In this document: positions 47,584 through 56,053 of the stretch, piece by piece
Layout: each line of letters begins with the position of its first letter
Position numbering within the stretch: the stretch's first letter is position 1
From: UBA8231 sp036011085
GTDB lineage: Bacteria > Latescibacterota > UBA2968 > UBA8231
Length of the DNA stretch: 64,000 nt
Reading direction: 5' to 3'
NCBI GenBank assembly: GCA_036011085.1
Contig: DASCMS010000060.1
Span: forward strand, 48,526 to 112,525
Notes under the pieces: generated by a model
Database searches by the model: none
What the model saw: only the letters and a program-made list of their open reading frames with translations
What the model was told of the DNA's origin: nothing
Made by a program: the position numbers and the translations under genes

Positions 47584-47674
47584 GGTGGCTCTTCCTTCCG
47601 GGAAAGCCCGCCAGGGGAAGGAGGGCTCGGCAAGCGGTGGCGAGGGGAGATAGTGCGCCTCTGGTGAGCACCAA

Positions 47675-47702
47675 AATCTACGGCTCCGCGCGCCATTGTC
47701 CA
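47675..47702 (-). promoter_or_regulatory. possible guaB promoter
   Basis: On the minus strand TTGGAC (-35, 47702-47697... read leftwards) is followed by 17 bp and TAGATT at 47680-47675, about 90 bp before ATG 47583. The match is only partial (3 of 6 and 4 of 6). The -35 overlaps one copy of a direct repeat, which makes regulation there plausible. Confidence 0.3.
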
Positions 47703-47723
47703 ACATGCCTGCCACATTGTCCA
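47694..47723. repeat. 9-bp direct repeat, 21-bp period
   Basis: CATTGTCCA occurs at 47694-47702 and again at 47715-47723, exactly two helical turns apart, in the 226-bp divergent region between guaB and the YtxH-like gene. Both copies would face the same side of the DNA, as expected for paired regulator sites. No other perfect copy was noticed in the window, but I did not search exhaustively. Confidence 0.45.
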
Positions 47724-47809
47724 GTGCGGGGGAACGCGTACTTTACCACCGCGTCTCTATTTCTGTTGCGGCCAGCTTCTGGCCGCCGAAACCCATAAGG
47801 AGTGTGGCT

Positions 47810-48061
47810 ATGCCCTACGTGCGGCATCACAGCAGCAAGAACAGCAGTGGCAGCCTGATCGGCTTCCTGGCAGGTTGTCTGGCCGGCATCGTCTTCGGCG
47901 CGATACTGGGTGTGCTGATGGCACCCCATCGTGGCGACATCACCCGCCGCAAACTGGCCCGTCGTGCCGAGGAAAAACGCGATCAGGTCGTCGAGAAGGT
48001 CGAAGACCTGATGGTTCATCGCAGCGAGGATGAGGATGCCGACGAAGCAGCAAATAACTGA
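47810..48061 (+). CDS. YtxH-like small membrane protein
   Basis: 83 aa from ATG 47810, which follows AAGGAG. A short basic head (MPYVRHHSSKNSSG) is followed by one membrane helix rich in Gly (SLIGFLAGCLAGIVFGAILGVLMAP), then a charged helix (RRKLARRAEEKRDQVVEKVEDL) and an acidic tail. The helix plus APHRG turn is typical of YtxH/gas-vesicle-like GvpP proteins, often linked to general stress. It overlaps the next gene by about 30 bp and begins a three-gene cluster. It is divergent from guaB. Confidence 0.72.
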   Translation: MPYVRHHSSKNSSGSLIGFLAGCLAGIVFGAILGVLMAPHRGDITRRKLARRAEEKRDQVVEKVEDLMVHRSEDEDADEAANN

Positions 48062-48356
48062 CACCCTCAAGGAACGCTTCGCGGAAGTAGCCGGTCGCGG
48101 CAAGCTCTTCGGGCAGGCTCTGAAGGTTCGCGCCGACATGGCAGCCATCCGTCGCCGCCTGCGCACGACCTATGCCGAACTTGGCGAGGAAGTCTATCGG
48201 CGCCTGCACGACGGTGGGCTGGATGGCGACCATCAGTTACTGACGATGAAGGAGCGGATCGACGGGCTCAAGGCCGACATCCGGCAGCGGGAGGCGGAGC
48301 TGAACGACATCGTCTACGCCGGAGTTCGTCGCCCGGGCGACGAACAGTCTCCGTGA
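48030..48356 (+). CDS. small coiled-coil protein of unknown function
   Basis: 108 aa from ATG 48030 (ATG 48036 is an alternative). It is almost entirely helical and charged (ITDTLKERFAEVAGRGKLFGQALKVRADMAAIRRRLRTT), with heptad-like spacing near residues 60-95 (MKERIDGLKADIRQREAELNDI). No membrane segment or known domain is recognised. It overlaps the YtxH-like gene by 32 bp and the next small ORF by GTGA. The three are probably made together, with this protein as the soluble partner at the membrane. Confidence 0.68.
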   Translation: MRMPTKQQITDTLKERFAEVAGRGKLFGQALKVRADMAAIRRRLRTTYAELGEEVYRRLHDGGLDGDHQLLTMKERIDGLKADIRQREAELNDIVYAGVRRPGDEQSP

Positions 48357-48448
48357 TCCGTTTTCTGCTGGGTATGGTTGCGGGTCTGGTGACAGGGATC
48401 CTGCTGTTCGGATCGCTGCTGGAGCAGTTTGAGGACGCCGCCGACTGA
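48353..48448 (+). CDS. 31-aa single-pass membrane microprotein
   Basis: GTG 48353 overlaps the upstream stop as GTGA and opens a 31-codon frame ending at TGA 48448. The product is one hydrophobic helix with Gly spacing (MIRFLLGMVAGLVTGILLFG) and an acidic tail (EQFEDAAD). The GTGA coupling, the clean helix and the acidic end suggest a real gene rather than chance. It would sit in the inner membrane, perhaps with the YtxH-like and coiled-coil proteins. No homologue is recognised. Confidence 0.6.
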   Translation: MIRFLLGMVAGLVTGILLFGSLLEQFEDAAD

Positions 48449-48469
48449 CCACATCGCCGCGCCCAACCC

Positions 48470-50263
48470 TCACCGGTCCTCACCGCTGCCGTGGAGGCGG
48501 TACAGGCGGGCGTAGATCCCATCCTCGGCCACCAGTTCCTCGTGCTTACCACGCTCCCGGACCTCGCCGTGATGCAGCACCAGGATCTGGTCGGCAGTAC
48601 GGATCGTCGACAGTCGATGGGCGATGACGACTGAGGTCCGCTCCCGCATCAGACGCGAGATCGCCTCCTGGATGAGTTGCTCGGTTTCGGTGTCGATGCT
48701 CGATGTCGCCTCGTCGAGCACGAGGATCGTCGGGTCAAAGGCCAGGGCGCGAGCAAAGGACAGCAGTTGACGCTGACCAGCCGACAGACTCGTGCCGCCT
48801 TCGGCCACCGGTTGACTGTAGCCCCGCGGCAGGCGCTCTACGAAGCGGTCGGCGTTGACGTACCGTGCCACGGTGCGCACCTGGTCACTGGATATCTGTG
48901 CCTCTCCCAGGCGGATGTTGCCCTCGATATCTCCTGAGAACAGAAACACATCCTGCTGCACGATGCCGATACGCCGTCGTAGCGCCTCCACGTCCCATTC
49001 GCGAACATCGAGACCGTCCACGCGAACAGCCCCCTGCTGGATCTCGTAGAAGCGGCACAGCAGGTTGACGACGGTCGTCTTGCCGGATCCGGTAGCGCCC
49101 ACGAGGGCCAGACTCTGTCCAGCGGTGACACGGAAGGAGACATCTCTCAGAATCCAGTCTGCTGCCTGCGGATCGTACTTGAAGAAGACCCGATCGAATT
49201 CGATAGCGAGTCCTTCCGGGCGATGGCCCGTCGTGCCCCTGGGACCACCGGTCGGCTCCGTCGGCGTGTCGAGGAGTTCGAAGATCCTCTCCGAAGCCGC
49301 CATGGCGCTCTGCATCAGGGCGTAGCGGTCAGAGATGTCCATGATGGGCCGGAAAAAACGCCGTATGTACTGGACGAAGGCGACGAGAACCCCCAGGCCG
49401 ATGGCGTCCTGCACGACGGCGCCGGCGCCATACCACACGATCAGCGCCATCCCCACCGTGCCGACGAACTCCGTGAAGGGGAAGAAGAGGGCGTAGTAGA
49501 AGATTTCGCGATCCTCGGCCCGGCGATACGGCAGGTGCTCAGCGTCGAAGTCACGGAGGTTGCGCTGCTGGCGATTGAAGAGCTGCACCACCTCCATCCC
49601 GGTGATGTTCTCCTGCAGATAGGCGTTGAGGCGGGCCAACCGGCGGCGGAGCTCGCGGTAGGCGACCATCGCCTTACCCTGCAGGTAGAAGGTGGTCACA
49701 GCCAGCACCGGGATCACGGTGCAGGAGACCAGTGTCAGCTTGAGGCTCATGTCGGCCATCAGCACGATGATGACGATCAGCGTCGCCAGATCCATGAACA
49801 CGGAGACGATGCCTTCGCTGAAGAATTCGTTGAGAGCTTCCACGTCATTCGTCGTGCGTGTCATCGTGCGACCGATGGGGGTGCGGTCGAAGTACCGCAT
49901 GGGCAGTCGTTGCAGGTGCACGAAGATCTGCCGGCGCAGATCTCGCATGACGTGCTGTCCCATCAGCTCGGTAACTCTCGTCTGCCCGTACTGGGCGAGG
50001 TACTGAACCACCAGGCTGGCGAAATAGAAGGCGATAATGACATGGAGGCCGTGGAGATCACCCTCCAGGATGTGCTCGTCGACGCCTATCTGAGTCAACC
50101 GGGGCCCGAGTTGACTGGATATCGCCGTCAGCAGGATCAGCGAAAGGGCAGCTACCACCCGGAGCTTGTATGGTCCCAGGTAGGCGACGAGGCGGAGCAC
50201 GAGCCGCAGGTTGAAGGGCCGCTCCTGCACCTCCTCTTCGTTGGTGAGATCCACGGGACTCAC
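48470..50263 (-). CDS. ABC exporter subunit (consensus-ATP-site half)
   Basis: 597 aa from GTG 50263. Six membrane helices (about residues 25-330) precede an ATPase domain. Walker A is VGATGSGKTTVVNL, the signature is LSAGQRQLLSFARAL instead of LSGGQ, and Walker B ends ILVLDEATSSID with the catalytic Glu. The switch His follows in VVIAHRLSTI. It forms a heterodimer with the partner 1 bp upstream, in the manner of LmrCD/TM287-288-like exporters. The altered signature would fall in the degenerate composite site formed with the partner's Asp-ending Walker B. The export substrate (lipid, drug or glycolipid) is unknown. Confidence 0.9.
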   Translation of the reverse strand: MSPVDLTNEEEVQERPFNLRLVLRLVAYLGPYKLRVVAALSLILLTAISSQLGPRLTQIGVDEHILEGDLHGLHVIIAFYFASLVVQYLAQYGQTRVTELMGQHVMRDLRRQIFVHLQRLPMRYFDRTPIGRTMTRTTNDVEALNEFFSEGIVSVFMDLATLIVIIVLMADMSLKLTLVSCTVIPVLAVTTFYLQGKAMVAYRELRRRLARLNAYLQENITGMEVVQLFNRQQRNLRDFDAEHLPYRRAEDREIFYYALFFPFTEFVGTVGMALIVWYGAGAVVQDAIGLGVLVAFVQYIRRFFRPIMDISDRYALMQSAMAASERIFELLDTPTEPTGGPRGTTGHRPEGLAIEFDRVFFKYDPQAADWILRDVSFRVTAGQSLALVGATGSGKTTVVNLLCRFYEIQQGAVRVDGLDVREWDVEALRRRIGIVQQDVFLFSGDIEGNIRLGEAQISSDQVRTVARYVNADRFVERLPRGYSQPVAEGGTSLSAGQRQLLSFARALAFDPTILVLDEATSSIDTETEQLIQEAISRLMRERTSVVIAHRLSTIRTADQILVLHHGEVRERGKHEELVAEDGIYARLYRLHGSGEDR

Positions 50264-50264
50264 A

Positions 50265-52016
50265 TCACATCTCGTCGAGTTCGGCCGCCAGTTGCTGACG
50301 CCGAGCCAGGTCGGCGTAGAGGCCGCCGGCCGAGATCAGCTCGGCGTGTGTGCCCTGCTCGGTGATGCAGCCCTCATCGAGGACGATGATGTGGTCGGCG
50401 TCGCGCAGAGTCGAGATTCGGTGGGCGATCAGGATCGTTGTGCGCTGCGCCATGATGCGTCGCAGGTGGCCGAGAATCGCCTCCTCCGTCTCCGTGTCGA
50501 CGGCGGACAGGGAGTCGTCGAGGATGAGGATTTCGGGACGCATCAAGAGTGCGCGCGCCAGTGTGGTGCGCTGTTTCTGTCCCCCGGACAAGGTCACGCC
50601 CCGCTCGCCGATGACCGTGTCGAAACCCTCTTCAAACTCCTCCACATCTGCTCGTACCTGGGCCTCTTCGGCGGCCTGGCGGATCTGGTCCGGTGTAGCC
50701 TCCTCTACGGCGTAGCCCATGTTGGCCCCGACTGCATCGGAGAACAGGAAGGGGGTCTGCGCAACATAGCCAATGGCCTGCCGCAGCCGGGCCAGAGGCC
50801 ACTCGTCGAGAGGCACACCATCGAGAAGAATCCGACCTGCTGTCGGTTCGATGAGGCGCGGAATCAGCCTCGCGAGGGTTGTCTTGCCTGACCCCACACG
50901 ACCGACGATGCCCAGCGTGGTCCCGGCAGCCAGGTCGAGATCCACGCCTTGCAGAGCCGCCATGTCGTCGTAGGCAAAGCCGACCCCCTCGAACTGCAAT
51001 CTGCCGGATACACACTCCGGCGGTGCGACCGATGCAGCCGACACCATGCGGTCCGAAATGCCCGGCTCGATGGCGAGGACCTCGTTGATGCGGCGCATGG
51101 CGACCAGCGCCCGCTGGGAGCGATCGATGATCCAGCCAACGTAGGAGACCGGTCGGATCAGCAGCGTGAGATAGGCGTTGAGGGCGACGAACTCGCCGAT
51201 TTTCAAACTGCCTGTGGCCACGGCTTCGCCACCGAGCCACAGGTTCATGCCGAGGCCGGTGGAGGCGATCAGGAAGGAGAGGGGACGGTAGATGGCGTGG
51301 GTATGGATCAGGCTGGCGTTGCGCTCCAGGTACTCCTGGTTGAGACCGTCGAAGACGCGGGTTTGAGCCGGGCCCTGCACGAATGCTTTTACCACACGGA
51401 TCCCGGACAGGTTCTCCTGGATGAAATTGCTGATATCGCCGAAGAAGTCCTGGATTGCACGGAAGCGTGTATGTACGATGGCGGCCATGCGAATGATGAA
51501 CAGGCTCATCAAGGGCAAAGGAATCAGCACCAGCAGTGACAGCTGCCAGTCGATGCGGCACATCATCACCACGGAGAAGACGAAGATCAGGGCGGTCTCA
51601 GCGATGCCGCGCAGACCATAGGTGAAGAAGATACGGACCTGGGTCAGGTCGTTGGTGGCCCGGGCCATGAGATCACCCGTACGATGCTCCTGATAGAAGG
51701 ACAAAGGCTGCGCCAGCAGGTGAGCGAAATATGTCGTGCGGATGTCGTACTCGATCCAGGTCGAGGAGACACCCATCTGCCGCCGCATGATGAACCCGCC
51801 GACGGCGACGAAGGCTGCCAGAACGAGGACCCAGGCAACGCGATCGCGCACCGTGGTCAGGGGCGCCGCACTGGCGCCGGATTCCAGGGCATCGACGGCG
51901 GCGGCGATCTGCATGGGGATCAGTGCACTGGCCACCTGGGAGCAGGCGATTGCGACCACGCCCACAAGGAGCCGTTTTCGGTAGGGGCGAACGTAGTGGG
52001 AGAAGGGCCCGAACAT
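50265..52016 (-). CDS. ABC exporter subunit (degenerate-ATP-site half)
   Basis: 583 aa from ATG 52016; longer in-frame starts overlap rdgB. Six helices fill about residues 15-310. Walker A is GRVGSGKTTLARL, the signature LSGGQKQRTTLARAL is canonical, and Walker B reads LILDDSLSAVD, with Asp where the catalytic Glu belongs. That change is diagnostic of the degenerate half of heterodimeric exporters. The switch His is intact in ILIAHRISTL. It is upstream of and 1 bp from its partner, so the two are made together. Similar pairs include MdlAB and YheHI; the substrate cannot be read from sequence. Confidence 0.9.
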   Translation of the reverse strand: MFGPFSHYVRPYRKRLLVGVVAIACSQVASALIPMQIAAAVDALESGASAAPLTTVRDRVAWVLVLAAFVAVGGFIMRRQMGVSSTWIEYDIRTTYFAHLLAQPLSFYQEHRTGDLMARATNDLTQVRIFFTYGLRGIAETALIFVFSVVMMCRIDWQLSLLVLIPLPLMSLFIIRMAAIVHTRFRAIQDFFGDISNFIQENLSGIRVVKAFVQGPAQTRVFDGLNQEYLERNASLIHTHAIYRPLSFLIASTGLGMNLWLGGEAVATGSLKIGEFVALNAYLTLLIRPVSYVGWIIDRSQRALVAMRRINEVLAIEPGISDRMVSAASVAPPECVSGRLQFEGVGFAYDDMAALQGVDLDLAAGTTLGIVGRVGSGKTTLARLIPRLIEPTAGRILLDGVPLDEWPLARLRQAIGYVAQTPFLFSDAVGANMGYAVEEATPDQIRQAAEEAQVRADVEEFEEGFDTVIGERGVTLSGGQKQRTTLARALLMRPEILILDDSLSAVDTETEEAILGHLRRIMAQRTTILIAHRISTLRDADHIIVLDEGCITEQGTHAELISAGGLYADLARRQQLAAELDEM

Positions 52017-52048
52017 GTCAGCGTTCTGCAGAAAGCCGTGACGCCGAC

Positions 52049-52654
52049 TCAGCCAGGCCCCATCAGTTCGGGAAAGTCCCGCCGCAGGATGGGCACCAGG
52101 GCTCGCAGGGCGCCTCCCCGGTGGCTGATGGCGCCTTTCTCCGCTCGACTCAAGCTCGCCATACTGCGGCCGTACTCCGGCGCGTGAAAGATCGGATCGT
52201 AACCAAAGCCGGCCTCGCCAGCAGGTTCGTGGAGGATACGCCCTTCGCAGGTGCCCTCGACTGACGCGCTGCGCCCGTCCGGGGAGCAGATAATCAGACA
52301 GCAACGGAACCGGGCCGTGCGCGCCGCGTCAGGCAGATCCCTCAGTTCCTCGAGGAGACGTCGGCATCGTCCCGCGTCGTCAAGATCGGGGCCGCCGTAG
52401 CGAGCGGACCGCACACCAGGACGGCCGTCGAGGGCGTCCACCTCGAGGCCGGAATCGTCGGCGACACTGGTCATCCCTGAGGCCCCGCAGTGAGCCCGTG
52501 CTTTGAGCAGGGCGTTGTCGTGGAAGGTCTGTCCCGATTCTTCGACGTCCAACTCTCCAAGGCCGACGTCGCCCGGCGAGCGGATCTCCGTACCCGCCAG
52601 CAGCAGGCGGAACTCCGCGAGCTTGCCGGCATTGCCCGTGGCGACAAGCAGCAC
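52049..52654 (-). CDS. rdgB: XTP/dITP diphosphatase (RdgB/HAM1)
   Basis: 201 aa from GTG 52654, which gives the family's usual N-terminus (VLLVATGNAGKLAEFR) and length. It hydrolyses non-canonical purine nucleotides such as dITP and XTP to monophosphates, protecting DNA. SVADDSGLEVDAL carries the metal Asp, and EAGFGYDPIFHAP and ISHRGGALRAL are substrate-loop hallmarks. It starts 8 bp after the stop of the TPR gene and ends 32 bp before the ABC exporter pair, so all four leftward genes may share a transcript. Confidence 0.95.
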   Translation of the reverse strand: MLLVATGNAGKLAEFRLLLAGTEIRSPGDVGLGELDVEESGQTFHDNALLKARAHCGASGMTSVADDSGLEVDALDGRPGVRSARYGGPDLDDAGRCRRLLEELRDLPDAARTARFRCCLIICSPDGRSASVEGTCEGRILHEPAGEAGFGYDPIFHAPEYGRSMASLSRAEKGAISHRGGALRALVPILRRDFPELMGPG

Positions 52655-52662
52655 CGGTGATG

Positions 52663-53784
52663 CTACCGTTGCCCCTGGGCCTGAGCCTGAGCGGAGTCCA
52701 ATTCCTGGAGTCTGTGGGCGCAATAATCCTTGTAGCGGCTGTCAGCGATGGCGCGACTGTACCAAGTGAGTGCCTCCTCCAGCTGTCCCAATTCGCTGTG
52801 GGCGTCGGCGAGGATCACCTGAGCGTCGTAGAAATCCTTCTGTCGGGAGACAGCGGCCATCCCCGATTCGATGGCGGCACGATACTCTCCCATGCCGAGG
52901 TAAGCCTCTGCCAGTCGGTAGCGGGCCTGGGAATTCTTGCCGTCCACCCCGACCGCCGAATTGAGCGGTGCGATGGCCTCTCCATGGCGCTGCAACTTGA
53001 TCAGAGCTGTGCCGATCAGGACAAATCCTTCACCGTACTTCGGGTCAAGAGAGACCGCCTTGCGCAGCGTGGCAATCGCACCCTCCAGGTCGTCAGAAGC
53101 GATTCGGACCTGGGCCAGACCGGCATGGGCCTGTACGAGCTGGCCGTCAACAGCGATTGCCTTTTCGTACATCTCGGCCGCCAGGCGCATCTCGCCTCGT
53201 TGACGATGGATGTCACCCAGCGACTTATGCGGCCAGGCATAGGTTGGATCGGCCTTGACGGCGGCCTGGAACACGGGAATTGCCTTGTCGGGTTGCCGCA
53301 GGCTGATGTGACACAGGCCAATCGTGTAGAGGGCCTGGGCGTTGGCCGGATTGTACCGAAGCGATGCCTCGAAGCGCTGGATCGCTTCGCCGAACCGACG
53401 CTGCTGACGCGACCGGAGGGCGGCCTTGTAGTAGAGATCCCCGAGCAGACGCGGGATGCGGCCGGCCAGATCATCACGGCTTACCCCGTGACGCAGAGCG
53501 GCCTCGAGGGCGGTGGCCGATTTGTCGTAGTCCCCCAGACTGGCATGGGCCATACCCAAGGCATAGTGCGCATCTCCGTAGGTTGAATCGAGGCCCACGG
53601 CAGTCTCCAGCTCGATGGCGGCGTTCCGGTAGTCCTTCCCCTGCAACTGCGTATAGCCGGCCCGGTAATGGGAGACAGCTTCGGGCGTCTGCGCCGCAAC
53701 CAGGCAGTTGCACAGTAGAACGAACAGACAGACCAGTCCGGTGTGCCTGCAACAGGATCGCTTCACGTGATTCGTCGGCGTCAT
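52663..53784 (-). CDS. secreted TPR repeat protein
   Basis: 373 aa from ATG 53784. A signal sequence follows a basic head (VKRSCCRHTGLVCLFVLLCNCLVAA), with cleavage probably after AA or lipidation at one of the Cys. The mature part is a string of TPR units (SHYRAGYTQLQGKDYRNA, AHYALGMAHASLGDYDKS, ALYTIGLCHISLRQPDKA, ARYRLAEAYLGMGEYRAA). There is no other domain. It is probably a periplasmic scaffold. It is the first gene upstream of rdgB and divergent from the ArsP-like permease. Confidence 0.85.
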   Translation of the reverse strand: MTPTNHVKRSCCRHTGLVCLFVLLCNCLVAAQTPEAVSHYRAGYTQLQGKDYRNAAIELETAVGLDSTYGDAHYALGMAHASLGDYDKSATALEAALRHGVSRDDLAGRIPRLLGDLYYKAALRSRQQRRFGEAIQRFEASLRYNPANAQALYTIGLCHISLRQPDKAIPVFQAAVKADPTYAWPHKSLGDIHRQRGEMRLAAEMYEKAIAVDGQLVQAHAGLAQVRIASDDLEGAIATLRKAVSLDPKYGEGFVLIGTALIKLQRHGEAIAPLNSAVGVDGKNSQARYRLAEAYLGMGEYRAAIESGMAAVSRQKDFYDAQVILADAHSELGQLEEALTWYSRAIADSRYKDYCAHRLQELDSAQAQAQGQR

Positions 53785-53937
53785 AGTCGTAGTCGGGGTT
53801 GCTGGTGGGGGAAGCGGCTGAAGCTACTGGGGCCCCCAGTGGTTGTCAAAGACGGGACACTTTCTGTACACTACCTCTCGAACCGCTTCTGTAACAATCG
53901 GTTCGGGTTTCTGACACCGTCTACTGACGTCTCTACC

Positions 53938-54954
53938 ATGCGCTGGTTTCAACTCGATCCGGGCTACTGGCTTTACTTTGCTGCCGACTGGTGCCGCGAC
54001 GAACTCGTCGGCACGCGAACCGGCGCCGTGGGCATCGTCTTTTTCGAACTGTTCGCCGAACTCTGGTACTGGCTCCTCGTCGGCGCGTTGTTGAGCGCTC
54101 TCGCCTCTCACTATCTGCCGCGATCTCGACTGGGCAGCCTGCTGTCGAGGCATCGCGCCGGTTCCGTGGTGGGCGCTTCCCTCCTTGGTCTGTTATCTCC
54201 CCTGTGCACCTTCGCAGCGATTCCGCTGGTCTCCCGTGTGCTGCGCTCTGGTGTACCGGCACCGCCACTGATGGCCTTTCTGTTCACGTCCCCGTTGATG
54301 AACCCGGCCCTGTTTGCCTACACCTACGGGGCACTCGGCCTCGAGATGGCGACGGCACGGACGGTGACGGCCCTGTCCATCGGTCTGGCAGTGGGCCTCG
54401 GCACTCATCTGCTTCAGGGTCGCGGGCTGCTCGCCCTCGATCTGCTGCCACCAGATGCCATGCCCGCGGTGGCCGGAGGCTCCGGCAACCTGTCTGGCGT
54501 CGGGGAGCCGACGCTGGCCCGTCGTTTCGCTCGAGATCTGGCCTTCATCTGCCGCTGGTTCACCCTCGGAGTTTTCATTGCCTCGCTGACGGCAACCTTC
54601 CTGTCTCCCGGACTCATCCGGTCGTTGCTGGGGGCAGGCAGCCACTGGTCGGTGCCGGCAGCCGTCGCCCTCGGCGTACCACTCTACGCCTGTGGCGGTG
54701 GGGCGATCCCCGTGGTGGAGACCATGATTCGACTGGGGATGACGCCCGGTGCGGCTCTCGCCTTCTTCATCGCCGGGCCGGCGACGAAGTTTCACACGGT
54801 AGGAACTCTGGCCGCCGTGTTCGGTCGCCGAGTGCTGGTATGGTATCTGGTCGTCATGATCTCCGGCGCGTTGGCCTGGGGATATCTCTATCCCTTCTCT
54901 GACAATCTGCAGGTCCGTCACCGCGACCCCTTCGTGTCCAGCGCCGAACGCTGA
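53938..54954 (+). CDS. ArsP/YraQ-like permease (DUF318)
   Basis: 338 aa from ATG 53938, with eight or so membrane helices. The two half-repeats of the family are seen: LLSPLCTFAAIPLVSRVL with LFTSPLMNPALFAY, and LYACGGGAIPVVETMIRLGMTPGAALAFFIAGP. In ArsP and YraQ the first half has a CxC-type pair (PxCSCG); here only one Cys remains (PLCTF), so thiol or arsenical binding may differ. ArsP exports organoarsenicals, and other members are of unknown function. No arsenic genes are near. It is divergent from the TPR gene. Confidence 0.8.
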   Translation: MRWFQLDPGYWLYFAADWCRDELVGTRTGAVGIVFFELFAELWYWLLVGALLSALASHYLPRSRLGSLLSRHRAGSVVGASLLGLLSPLCTFAAIPLVSRVLRSGVPAPPLMAFLFTSPLMNPALFAYTYGALGLEMATARTVTALSIGLAVGLGTHLLQGRGLLALDLLPPDAMPAVAGGSGNLSGVGEPTLARRFARDLAFICRWFTLGVFIASLTATFLSPGLIRSLLGAGSHWSVPAAVALGVPLYACGGGAIPVVETMIRLGMTPGAALAFFIAGPATKFHTVGTLAAVFGRRVLVWYLVVMISGALAWGYLYPFSDNLQVRHRDPFVSSAER

Positions 54955-55103
54955 AACACCTGCTACTCGCGGACTCGTCGCTCTCTGCTCCCTTCCGGCC
55001 AGGGACAGATGGGCTGCCAGTGCTTTGGACGGCATCTGACACCGGGGTTATTCTTGACACTGTGGCACACAGACGACGAGATAGATACCTGGATTGTGGC
55101 GCC

Positions 55104-56006
55104 GTGAGCGTCGCCTCGAGCCTGGCGCTACGAACCTTGGCGGCCGTCTGTTTCGGACTGATTGCTATGGTGGCGGCGTGCAACGAGCCCGATCCCGAGC
55201 CGCACATCGCGCTGCTGAAGAGCCTGCAGCCGGAGGTCCGGGAGAAAGCCGCGGGCAAGCTCGTCATATACGGTGAGTCGGTCGTGCCACGACTGATCGA
55301 GGAGACCTATTCCGACTATACGCGAGTGCGGTTCGAAGTTGCTCGTATACTTGGGCGTATCCGGGATCCACGGGCGACGGATGCCATGATCCGTCTGCTC
55401 GATGACAGCTCCTTCAACGTCGCCGCCTACGCGGCGCGAGGTCTCGGTGAACTGCGGGCCGCCAGGTCGGTGCCGACGTTGCTGCGTTTTACGAATTCTC
55501 CGGCGCGAGTGTTTCGGCAGCAGGTGGTGTGGGCCCTGGGCCGCTGCTACGACGACTCGATCCACGCTGGCTTGGGCGACTCCGTGCTGCACGTGGTCGA
55601 ACGAGGGCTGCACGATCCCACCCCGGATGTACGTGTGGTGGCGCTGCAGAGCGCCCGCGAACTGGGCTATCGTGGGATGTCGGCGCAGCTGATTCGCATG
55701 GCGCGAGACCCCTCCGCAGAGGTCCGCCATGTCGCCGTCCAGGCTCTGGGACAGGTGGCGATCGGCGACACACCGCGTCCCTCGGGTCCCGTTGGAGAAC
55801 AGATGATGTCGGGCATCGTCGACGCACTGCTGGCCGCTGTCGACGAACCACACCAGAGTATCCGCACCAAGGCAGTACGCGCTCTCGAACGCATGGGGCC
55901 GCCACCACAGACCGAGGCCGCACTGCAGCGGATGCTGGCAGGGGGAACGATCGAGGATCAACGCGAAGCGCGCCGAGTGCTCGAAAAGCTCGCGGGTCAG
56001 GGATAG
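55104..56006 (+). CDS. HEAT-repeat lipoprotein
   Basis: 300 aa from GTG 55104, chosen because it opens a lipoprotein signal (RTLAAVCFGLIAMVAAC with Cys26). The rest is HEAT/PBS-lyase-like helical repeats: ARILGRIRDPRATDAMIRLLDD, AARGLGELRAARSVPTLLRF, ALGRCYDD, AVQALGQVAIGD and AVRALERMGPPPQTEAAL. It is a predicted scaffold in the periplasm or outer membrane. A TTGACA hexamer lies at 55054-55059, but its -10 is unclear. The gene ends 47 bp before hisG and may be co-transcribed with it, although no functional link is apparent. Confidence 0.83.
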   Translation: MSVASSLALRTLAAVCFGLIAMVAACNEPDPEPHIALLKSLQPEVREKAAGKLVIYGESVVPRLIEETYSDYTRVRFEVARILGRIRDPRATDAMIRLLDDSSFNVAAYAARGLGELRAARSVPTLLRFTNSPARVFRQQVVWALGRCYDDSIHAGLGDSVLHVVERGLHDPTPDVRVVALQSARELGYRGMSAQLIRMARDPSAEVRHVAVQALGQVAIGDTPRPSGPVGEQMMSGIVDALLAAVDEPHQSIRTKAVRALERMGPPPQTEAALQRMLAGGTIEDQREARRVLEKLAGQG

Positions 56007-56053
56007 TCGGCAGACACACCAACCTTGAGAAGCACGATGGAAATGACGGTACA

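Noticed and set aside
55054..55087. sigma-70 promoter for the HEAT lipoprotein (TTGACA then TAGATA)
   Set aside because: The spacer is 22 bp, too long; kept only as a note in the gene entry.
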